Assembly: GCA_913057175.1 (NCBI GenBank) | Contig: CAJXNP010000014.1 | Span: 124,001-188,000 of the forward strand | Direction: 5' to 3' | Length of the DNA: 64,000 nt | Origin: an uncultured Cytophagales bacterium | GTDB taxonomy: Bacteria > Bacteroidota > Bacteroidia > Cytophagales > Cyclobacteriaceae | Shown: piece by piece, positions 53,578 to 60,884 of the stretch | Layout of the letters: each line of letters opens with the position of its first letter | Numbering within the stretch: position 1 is the stretch's first letter | The notes under the pieces: model-generated | What the model was told of the DNA's origin: nothing | The model's database searches: none | What the model saw: the letters and a program-made list of their open reading frames with translations, nothing else | Program-made: the position numbers and the translations under genes

Positions 53578-54603
53578 ATGAAAGACAATTCAACGCGACT
53601 GGTACAAATTCAAAATGACCAAAGGGAAAGAAAAATAGCTTTGGTTCAGGAACCAAAATTGGTTTTAATAGAGAAATTTGAGTCATTGTATGATCTGGCT
53701 GTAACAAGCATCAGTCAAAATATAAATATCAGACAACTGATCAAAGACCACTTGACCAGTGAGAAATTAGATTATTCCGAGCTTTATAACAGGAATTCCT
53801 CCTGGAAACTGATGCCTTCGTTTGACATACCATCTAATCCATCAAATTGCATGGTCTCCGGCACAGGCCTCACACACAAAGCAAGTGCGTTAAATCGCCA
53901 AAGCATGCATGAAATTAGTGAAAAGGAACTAACAGACAGCATGAAGATTTTCCGGATGGGTCTGGAAGGAGGAAAGCCACGAGATGGTGAAATCGGCGTA
54001 CAGCCGGAGTGGTTTTACAAAGGCACAGGTCACATTCTCAAGGCTCATGGCGAGGAATTGACTCTTCCTGAATATGGGGATGATGGAGGGGAAGAACCTG
54101 AAATTGCCGGTGTGTATGTGATAGATAAAAATGGAGCGCCGGTGAGAGTTGGTTTCACAACAGGCAATGAGTTTTCAGATCATATGATGGAAAGTAAAAA
54201 TTATTTATACCTGGCCCCCTCAAAACTTCGCGAATGCTCCATTGGTCCTGAATTAGTTCTTGATGCTGAATTTTTGGATGTGAAGGGTACGGTGACCATT
54301 TTAAGAAATGAGGAGGTTGTCTGGTCAAAAGAAACCCATACAGGTGAAAAAAACATGTCCCATAGCTTGAAAAACCTCGAATACCATCACTTTAAATATC
54401 CATCGCACAGGATTCCCGGTCAGGGCCATGTCCATTTTTTTGGCGCAGATGCCTTTAGTTTTGGTGAGAAAATAAAACTTCAAAATGGAGATGTAATGAA
54501 GGTTTCGTGGGAAGCGTTTGGCAGACCGCTTGTGAATAAAATTTTAATTTCAAACGAGGAAGAGCATTCGATAGAAATAAGAAATATAACAGATAATCAA
54601 TGA
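53578..54603 (+). CDS. AraD1/GguC-type FAH-superfamily enzyme
   Basis: A 341-residue protein. The C-terminal half has the fumarylacetoacetase-like features G-E-E-P-E-I-A-G-V-Y-V, G-N-E-F-S-D-H, Y-L-A-P-S-K-L-R-E-C-S-I-G-P-E and a late H-V-H-F-F-G-A; this pattern recalls GguC/AraD1 proteins. FAH-fold enzymes in non-phosphorylative sugar pathways cleave 2,4-diketo-3-deoxy acids or dehydrate 2-keto-3-deoxy acids. With the dehydratase and SDR beside it, it likely performs the last carbon-skeleton step. Which of the two reactions occurs is not decided by sequence. Its stop overlaps the dctP start (ATGA), which indicates translational coupling to the transporter. Confidence 0.82.
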   Translation: MKDNSTRLVQIQNDQRERKIALVQEPKLVLIEKFESLYDLAVTSISQNINIRQLIKDHLTSEKLDYSELYNRNSSWKLMPSFDIPSNPSNCMVSGTGLTHKASALNRQSMHEISEKELTDSMKIFRMGLEGGKPRDGEIGVQPEWFYKGTGHILKAHGEELTLPEYGDDGGEEPEIAGVYVIDKNGAPVRVGFTTGNEFSDHMMESKNYLYLAPSKLRECSIGPELVLDAEFLDVKGTVTILRNEEVVWSKETHTGEKNMSHSLKNLEYHHFKYPSHRIPGQGHVHFFGADAFSFGEKIKLQNGDVMKVSWEAFGRPLVNKILISNEEEHSIEIRNITDNQ

Positions 54604-55670
54604 TATTATTCATAAATAAGGTAGTGTGTTTTGTTTTGGAGAAATGGGTTTCCCTTATTATGGCAGTGGTTTTAATCGTAATTCTGAATGGATGTGATGC
54701 TGGAACGGAAGAAAATTCAACACCCAAACTTCGGTTCCGTCTTGCGTTGGAATTAAAACCTGAAACCAAAATATGGGATGTTTCCAGGCTCTTTAAAGAG
54801 AACTTAGAGAGCGCTTCTCCAAAGCACGGCATTAAAGAAGGGGAGATTCGGGTTGATTTTTATGATCAGGGATCCATTGGTACGGAGAGACAATTGTTGG
54901 AAGCTTCAAAATTTGGGGTCATAGAGGTTGTGCAGGTCAATACAGCCGTTGTGACTACCATTGAGCCTTCCTATGCGATATTAAACCTTCCATACCTGTT
55001 TGATGATGAAGAACATCACCAAAGAGCATTAAATGGAGAAGCCGGCGAGCAGTTGCTTCAATCACTTGAACATCAGCAACTGAAGGGTTTGGGTTTTTAC
55101 AGTGCCGGATTTCGTAACATGTTTTATCATTATCCTGAAGAAAGACCTTGTCCGGAAACACCTGAAAATTTCAAAGGGTTGAAAATACGTGTGATGGAAA
55201 GCAGAACTATGATTAGCACCATGGAGGCGATGGGCGTAAGCGCAGTGCCGATCCCTTTTTCAGAATTATACCAGGGAATTAAAACCGGTGTGGTAGATGG
55301 CGCCGAAAACAGCCCTAAAGTTTTTACTTCCTACAAATATGAAGAAGCCGGGTGCAATTGCTACACATTGACGGAGCATTCGACTGATCAGCATGTTCTG
55401 ATTGCCAATAACAACTGGCTTGAATCGCTGGATCCAAATTATAAAGACAGGATTTTGGAGGTGGCAAAAAATATTATCCCCGAGTACAACGCCATTTGGC
55501 AGGAAACCACAGAAAAAGCGCTCATTGAAATGCAGGAGGCTTCTGTGAGGGTCAATAAAATCTCTGATAAATCACCGTTTGTCATTGCAGCTGATCAGGT
55601 GCATGAAGAATTTTTTAACATGTATCCCGAGGTTTCCAGGGAGTTGTACGATCGCATTAAATCAAATTAA
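54600..55670 (+). CDS. dctP: TRAP transporter substrate-binding lipoprotein (DctP), second locus
   Basis: A 356-residue DctP-type binding protein. The N-terminal hydrophobic stretch ends in lipobox I-L-N-G-C (Cys32). Family features include G-S-I-G-T-E-R-Q, G-L-K-I-R-V-M-E-S-R with the conserved Arg, and V-V-D-G-A-E-N-S-P. It is only moderately similar to the DctP at 22758, so the two probably bind different ligands. Coupling by ATGA overlap to the AraD1-type gene shows that it imports the substrate of the adjacent catabolic enzymes, probably an acidic sugar. Confidence 0.92.
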   Translation: MILFINKVVCFVLEKWVSLIMAVVLIVILNGCDAGTEENSTPKLRFRLALELKPETKIWDVSRLFKENLESASPKHGIKEGEIRVDFYDQGSIGTERQLLEASKFGVIEVVQVNTAVVTTIEPSYAILNLPYLFDDEEHHQRALNGEAGEQLLQSLEHQQLKGLGFYSAGFRNMFYHYPEERPCPETPENFKGLKIRVMESRTMISTMEAMGVSAVPIPFSELYQGIKTGVVDGAENSPKVFTSYKYEEAGCNCYTLTEHSTDQHVLIANNNWLESLDPNYKDRILEVAKNIIPEYNAIWQETTEKALIEMQEASVRVNKISDKSPFVIAADQVHEEFFNMYPEVSRELYDRIKSN

Positions 55671-55675
55671 AAGGT

Positions 55676-56119
55676 ATGAGAGCAAGAATAGATTCGATCA
55701 TTGATGGACTACTGGTTATTTGCCTGGCAACCATGGCGCTCATCGTTTCAGCCAATGTATTCTGTCGATTTGTTTTGAATTTCTCTCTTTATTGGGCTGA
55801 TGAATTGGCCATGATCATCTTTGTATGGTTGACATTCCTGGGAGCGGCAGTTGCAGTGCGGGAAAATTCGCACTATGTCTTGAATTTTCTGACCGAAAAG
55901 TTAAGTGGGGCATCACAAAAAGTCATGCTGTTTGTGCAGAAATCGCTAATGACCTTAGCCATCGTAATTTTGCTGATTTTTAGTTCGGTAGTGACCTGGC
56001 AAATACAGTCATGGATCATGCCAGCCACAGAGATGTCTCGAGCCTTTGTTTATGGAGCTTGTCCGGTGGGATGTGTTTTTATGTTGTATTATGCCTTTTC
56101 CAAATCGCCTGTAAAATGA
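55676..56119 (+). CDS. dctQ: TRAP transporter small permease (DctQ), second locus
   Basis: A 147-residue protein with four membrane helices. The segment R-F-V-L-N-F-S-L-Y-W-A-D-E-L between helices one and two is the DctQ signature region. It starts five bases after the dctP stop and is followed after 32 bases by dctM. Confidence 0.9.
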   Translation: MRARIDSIIDGLLVICLATMALIVSANVFCRFVLNFSLYWADELAMIIFVWLTFLGAAVAVRENSHYVLNFLTEKLSGASQKVMLFVQKSLMTLAIVILLIFSSVVTWQIQSWIMPATEMSRAFVYGACPVGCVFMLYYAFSKSPVK

Positions 56120-56151
56120 ACGTATTATCCTTTATTTTTTAGTGTAAATCC

Positions 56152-57498
56152 ATGGGTATTGTTTTAATCACGCTCTTCATTCTTTTGCTCATCCTTGATG
56201 TGCCAGTTGCATTCAGCATGATCATTTCTTGCTTTGTTGCATTACTCTACGCAGGAGTGGATACCATTATGGTGGGATTGGAAGTGCCGCGATCCTTATC
56301 TTCTTTTTATTCCTTTTTAGCTGTTCCTTTTTTTATCCTTGCGGGTGAGCTCATGTCTTACGGAGGTCTTTCACAACGCCTCATTCGATTCGTAAAAGCA
56401 TTAATTGGCCATTATCGAATTGGCTTGCCGGCTGTTACAACCGTTTCTTCCCAAATATTTGGCGCCGTATCAGGAGCCTCAGCAGCTACATGTGCCGCTG
56501 TGGGTGGAATCATGATCCCGGTGTTGGGTAAGAATGGATATGACCGTGCTTTTGCCTCAGCACTCACGGCGTGTTCGGGAACAACCGGAGCACTTATTCC
56601 ACCTAGTATTTTATTGCTGATTTACGGCACACTGGCCAATGTTTCCATCGAAAAGTTATTTATTGGCGGGATCATTCCGGGTATTTTAATAGGTGTGGGG
56701 TTAATTTTAGTGACCTCCATCATTACCCGAAAGATGACGATCGTTCAGGAAGAAAAGGCCGATTGGAAGGAGATAAAGGAAAGCGCTTTCGGAGCAATCT
56801 TTCCCTTAGGACTGATCGCCATTATTTTTGGCGGAATCATGGGAGGGATCTTCACCGCTACCGAAGCCTCGGCCGTAGCGGTTATTTACGCCGCCGGTTT
56901 AGGCTTTTTCGTTTACCGGGAGTTAAAGATTAAGGATCTTCCCAAAATACTCATCGCATCGGCCAAGACTTCAGCCGTACTTGGTTTCCTGATTGCTTGC
57001 GCAAGCCTGTTCGCCTGGACCCTGGCAATAGGAAAAGTCCCCGAATTACTGACAACCAGCCTGATCTCCTTTTCAGATAATATCTTAGCACTTTTCGGAA
57101 ATCAGCTTTCACCTGAAACTACGGCAGATATCCAAAAGATTGTCATCCTCATCATTCTCAATATTTCACTTTTACTGATGGGGATGTTCATTGATGCCGG
57201 TCCGGGTTTGTTGATCGTCGTGCCGGTTGTATTGCCCATCAGTGGTGCGATTGGAATGTCCGCAGGATTAGATGCTGTCCACTTTGGGATATTGGTCGTT
57301 TCAAATATGATTATCGGATTGGTCACCCCACCGGTTGGTTCAACTCTTTTTGTAGCAAGCGCAGTCGGGAAAGTATCGATTACGAGAATGACTCCCTTTG
57401 TATTAAAATTTCTAATTGTAATGATCATTGTGCAGTTGCTGATCACTTATTATAGTCCGATCACCACATTTTTGCCTTCATTGATGTCAGACTTTTAG
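56152..57498 (+). CDS. dctM: TRAP transporter large permease (DctM), second locus
   Basis: A 448-residue polytopic protein with the DctM signatures G-A-V-S-G-A-S-A-A-T-C-A, T-T-G-A-L-I-P-P-S and I-F-T-A-T-E-A-S-A. It lacks the two-helix insert of the other DctM in the window but has a short extra loop near 310-330 (polar, L-S-P-E-T-T-A). It ends the second catabolic operon; 378 bases without a gene follow. Confidence 0.93.
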   Translation: MGIVLITLFILLLILDVPVAFSMIISCFVALLYAGVDTIMVGLEVPRSLSSFYSFLAVPFFILAGELMSYGGLSQRLIRFVKALIGHYRIGLPAVTTVSSQIFGAVSGASAATCAAVGGIMIPVLGKNGYDRAFASALTACSGTTGALIPPSILLLIYGTLANVSIEKLFIGGIIPGILIGVGLILVTSIITRKMTIVQEEKADWKEIKESAFGAIFPLGLIAIIFGGIMGGIFTATEASAVAVIYAAGLGFFVYRELKIKDLPKILIASAKTSAVLGFLIACASLFAWTLAIGKVPELLTTSLISFSDNILALFGNQLSPETTADIQKIVILIILNISLLLMGMFIDAGPGLLIVVPVVLPISGAIGMSAGLDAVHFGILVVSNMIIGLVTPPVGSTLFVASAVGKVSITRMTPFVLKFLIVMIIVQLLITYYSPITTFLPSLMSDF

Positions 57499-57876
57499 AG
57501 AATTACCAGTAAACTAACTGATGTTTTCTTCCTTTTTATAAAAAGATCTGTAGAAGATTTCCGGCCAAAAAATTACCTATTAATATGAATTCATAGAATT
57601 TTTTTACGAATTGGGATAATTCTCAATATGTAAATAAAATTAAAAAATTAACAAAGTATAGTTTAAATATGGTTCTAATGTTGCCAAATATCATGAAATG
57701 AAAAAAGAATAATGAAAATTTGATAAATGTAAAAAATACGTTTATTTTGATATGGACTTTTTTCCTGCCATGGAATAAGACCTGAAAGTTGCTCACAGAG
57801 TATTTCCGTCTGAGGATTACTGCATCTGGACAACAAAGTTGTAGCTGGATTTAAGATCATTAATGAATCACCCTGT
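57499..57876. other. Intergenic region before the ECF sigma gene
   Basis: These 378 AT-rich bases hold no gene I can support and no clear terminator hairpin. A TTG/TACGTTTA pair near 57720-57744 is too closely spaced to be a convincing promoter. Confidence 0.35.
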
Positions 57877-58494
57877 ATGAATGAACTTTACTTTGACAGT
57901 GAAAAAATAATTGAAGAAATCGCTAAAAACAGTAATGAAAGAGCGTTTCGAAAATTTTTCGATCTTTACTATCCAAAGCTACTTCACCTTTCATTTTCTA
58001 TTCTTAAAAACGATGAAGTCGCGCAGGATGTCGTACTCGAGGTTTTTGAGAAAGTATGGGAGAAAAGGGTTGGGTTATTGCAAATAGAATCCATTCCCAG
58101 GTATTTGTTTGTACTGGTCAAAAATAAATCCATTGATGAGTTGAGGAAAAGAAAAGAGCTCATCGTGCATGAGAGTGAAGGATCTAAAGTAGTTGAAAAG
58201 GTTTTGCTTCTCCATCCCGAGAAAATATTATTGAATAAGGAGCTATCTGAAAAGATCAGTGAGGCAGTACTCGGCTTACCGGAAAAATGCAGGTTAGTTT
58301 ACAGGTTGATCAAGGAAGATGGCTTGAAGTATAAAGAGGTCTCTGAGCTTTTAAACCTGTCCCCCAAAACAATTGACAATCACTTGTCAAATGCCATGTA
58401 CCGAATTAGAAATGAGGTGGCATCCTATCTCAATGACAGTAAAAATTATTCCTGGAAGGTCATCAGGTCTGTTCTGTCAATCTTATCAATTTAG
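57877..58494 (+). CDS. ECF RNA polymerase sigma factor (Bacteroidota type)
   Basis: A 205-residue sigma-70 family protein. Region 2 covers about residues 20-90 (F-F-D-L-Y-Y-P-K-L-L-H-L and D-E-V-A-Q-D-V-V-L-E-V-F), and region 4 about 130-185 (G-L-K-Y-K-E-V-S-E-L-L-N-L-S). ECF factors of this group usually sit beside a FecR anti-sigma gene and a SusC gene. Neither follows here: the next gene is on the opposite strand. It may be controlled in another way or have lost its partner. It lies between the second catabolic locus and the rhamnosidase-sulfatase genes and could regulate either. Confidence 0.9.
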   Translation: MNELYFDSEKIIEEIAKNSNERAFRKFFDLYYPKLLHLSFSILKNDEVAQDVVLEVFEKVWEKRVGLLQIESIPRYLFVLVKNKSIDELRKRKELIVHESEGSKVVEKVLLLHPEKILLNKELSEKISEAVLGLPEKCRLVYRLIKEDGLKYKEVSELLNLSPKTIDNHLSNAMYRIRNEVASYLNDSKNYSWKVIRSVLSILSI

Positions 58495-58529
58495 CATTCT
58501 ATTGATTACTTTTTTAAAGAATTTGATGC

Positions 58530-59381
58530 TCATTTCTTCAAATCACTATAATTGATGAGTCTTATTCCTCTTCGTTCAATGACTGCCTTCACACGTTCAT
58601 CTGTCCAGGCTTTGGTTACCCCATCCCTGTCTATTGCGACGTCTTCGTACCCCTTGTGATGCAAAGCCCGAAGTTCAGGCGTGTCATAGCCAGGGTGCTC
58701 GACAAACAAATACTTTCCCGGTGTGACATTTTCCAAAGCTTCCAAAAAGTTATTGATTTTAGATCCTGCATCCCTTGCCCCTTTGAATCCATCAAATCGT
58801 TTCACACCAAATTCTTCCAATGAGGACATCAATCCATATTCATTTGCCAACTTGTTAAAAATCTCACCAAATGTGGGATCTGCATGATTTCCACCCATGT
58901 GAAAGCTCACATGTGAAATGTTGGGGATATGCTTCATGGCCAGTTCTATTTGTGCTCTTAATTCTTTTTCAACATCTTCCGCTTTCCAGTTATTATGTGT
59001 GAGTGTTTTTTCTTTAGGAAAATTATCTCCTGCCCAAAAAGTTGGATAAAAATACCCGTTTTCATCAACAAGGCTGGGTGCATGACTTACAGGTCGCCAT
59101 TTCATGTTTTCCCATTCGCTTGTGAGAGACAGATGGATTCCCACATCGTAATCGGGATAATTTTTCAATAATGTGACAGCTTCGGGAAACCATGGTGCCG
59201 GCACGATCACCTCTACCGATCTGGCAATACCATTTTTGTAAACATCAATGCAAGCTTCATTTCCGGCATGGCTAAACCCCATGTCATCAGCGCGTACGAG
59301 TAAAAATATTTGGTCATCTTGAGCGCTGCAGGCAAAGCTAATCAGGCATATTGCTATAGCTAAACATATTGTCCTTATCAT
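58530..59381 (-). CDS. ChbG/YdjC-type carbohydrate deacetylase, secreted
   Basis: A 283-residue protein with a signal peptide (residues 1-20, S-F-A-C-S-A; a lipoprotein form is possible). The metal-binding start R-A-D-D-M-G gives Asp32 and Asp33, with His83 in G-I-H-L and a later F-H-M-G-G-N-H. YdjC-family proteins remove N- or O-acetyl groups from sugars. Together with the sulfatase and GH78 upstream on the same strand, it probably trims substituents from a complex rhamnose-containing glycan. It is 39 bases downstream of the sulfatase gene. Confidence 0.82.
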   Translation of the reverse strand: MIRTICLAIAICLISFACSAQDDQIFLLVRADDMGFSHAGNEACIDVYKNGIARSVEVIVPAPWFPEAVTLLKNYPDYDVGIHLSLTSEWENMKWRPVSHAPSLVDENGYFYPTFWAGDNFPKEKTLTHNNWKAEDVEKELRAQIELAMKHIPNISHVSFHMGGNHADPTFGEIFNKLANEYGLMSSLEEFGVKRFDGFKGARDAGSKINNFLEALENVTPGKYLFVEHPGYDTPELRALHHKGYEDVAIDRDGVTKAWTDERVKAVIERRGIRLINYSDLKK

Positions 59382-59420
59382 TTTTTTGAAATTTTGTTAA
59401 CTGTTTAATAATCAACTTGT

Positions 59421-60836
59421 TCAAGGAAACCAGACTTCTTCAAATTCTCTTTGCATGCTCCCTTTGACGTCCTCGTATTTTGCTTCATTGGTAAAATGGG
59501 TTGTTTCGTACGGATCTATATTTAAGTCAAACAATTGCTCTACAGAATCTTCTCCATAGTATTTCACATATTTATATCCGTCCTCATGGACGACCATTCT
59601 ACCAACCTCACTTTCTACTCCCAGCATTTTTCTCCAATTGGCGTTAGGGTTCTCGATAATGGGGCGTAAGCTCAATCCTCTTGGATCGGCGCTACCTTTT
59701 ATGCCTGCATAGTCTGTCACCGTTGGTAAAAAGTCCAGTCCATTCGAAACTAAATGTGTACTATCTACCCTGCCCTCCGCAATTTGACCTTTCCACATTA
59801 CAATAAAGGGAATATTGGCCGATTCTTCATACAACAATGACTTGTGCTCCAATCGATGGGAAGCATCCATGTCACCATGATCCGAAGAAAAAATAACCAT
59901 TGTGTTTTCCTCTTGTCCGGTTTCTTTCAGCGCATCCAAAATGATTTGGATCTGGGCATTTACCACCTCAGTCAGCCTGCAATAAGCCCATCGATGGAGT
60001 CGCCAATCCTGTTCAGTATATTGTTCCCTCGCTAGCTTTCTGAAATTTCTTTCTTCAACCAAAGCCTCAATTGCACGAGGTTCATCTTTTTGGGGTTCGA
60101 AGTTCGGAGGCAATGGTGGTACATAATGATTAAAAAACTCTTCCTCTGTTATTCCCTTTGGTCTTTTAAGTGCGCTGTCCAGGGTTGCCAATTCCAGTTC
60201 ACCAATCTTTAGCAGTAATTTTTCCTGATCTGTAGAAGCAAAATCCCGAATGGCCATGTAGCAAATGTCATGTGGGTTGATCAGTGAAACGATCATAAAA
60301 TATGGCTTCTCCTGATTGTTTCTTATGTAGGTAGAAGCCTCTTTTGCCAGATCAGACCGTTCATTTTCAGAGATCACATTGAATCCAAGCTTTTCAGGGT
60401 CAATCGGGTCCGGTAAATGTTGTTTGCCTCCGTAAACGAGTTGATAATCAGCCTTTTTAAGCCATGCAGCCAGGTGTGTTTGTTCAACCTTTTCAGAGAT
60501 TTTTTCAACCTTCATCGCTTCAATATTCCCGGTTACGACTTCGCCATTCACATCTTTAAATTCACCGGGAAACCTTCCTGTCATCATGCTTATTCTTGCA
60601 GGGCTGCATACCGGGTTGGTGGTGTAAGCCCGTGTAAACCGGATGCCATTCTCAGCAAGATAATCCATGGCAGGGGTTTTCAGCCAGTTATTACCGGCGC
60701 AGCTCATCATTCGGGCATGCTGCTGATCAGTATAAATATAGATAATGTTGGGTTTTTTGGTTTGATTACCTTTATTGATGCAGGATGAGAAAATAACTAA
60801 AATACCCAGGAGAATAGTATTATTAAAATTCATCAT
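59421..60836 (-). CDS. S1-family sulfatase
   Basis: A 471-residue sulfatase. The signature C77-S-P-A-R81 is the formylglycine motif of type I sulfatases, where Cys77 would be converted to formylglycine. Metal ligand Asp37 is in T-D-Q-Q-H, and F-S-S-D-H-G-D occurs in the C-terminal half. The signal peptide ends S-S-C (Cys19), so it is probably a lipoprotein. It removes sulfate esters from a polysaccharide; the presence of GH78 next to it points to a sulfated rhamnan- or ulvan-like substrate, but this is inference. A maturation enzyme (anSME) is not in the window. Confidence 0.92.
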   Translation of the reverse strand: MMNFNNTILLGILVIFSSCINKGNQTKKPNIIYIYTDQQHARMMSCAGNNWLKTPAMDYLAENGIRFTRAYTTNPVCSPARISMMTGRFPGEFKDVNGEVVTGNIEAMKVEKISEKVEQTHLAAWLKKADYQLVYGGKQHLPDPIDPEKLGFNVISENERSDLAKEASTYIRNNQEKPYFMIVSLINPHDICYMAIRDFASTDQEKLLLKIGELELATLDSALKRPKGITEEEFFNHYVPPLPPNFEPQKDEPRAIEALVEERNFRKLAREQYTEQDWRLHRWAYCRLTEVVNAQIQIILDALKETGQEENTMVIFSSDHGDMDASHRLEHKSLLYEESANIPFIVMWKGQIAEGRVDSTHLVSNGLDFLPTVTDYAGIKGSADPRGLSLRPIIENPNANWRKMLGVESEVGRMVVHEDGYKYVKYYGEDSVEQLFDLNIDPYETTHFTNEAKYEDVKGSMQREFEEVWFP

Positions 60837-60884
60837 AAAGTATTTTTAATTGTAATCAAACTCAGTTTTTGATTAGGCAGAAAA

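Noticed and set aside
54455-54832. A 125-codon minus-strand frame at the AraD1-dctP junction
   Set aside because: Antisense to two coupled genes joined by an ATGA overlap; no motif.
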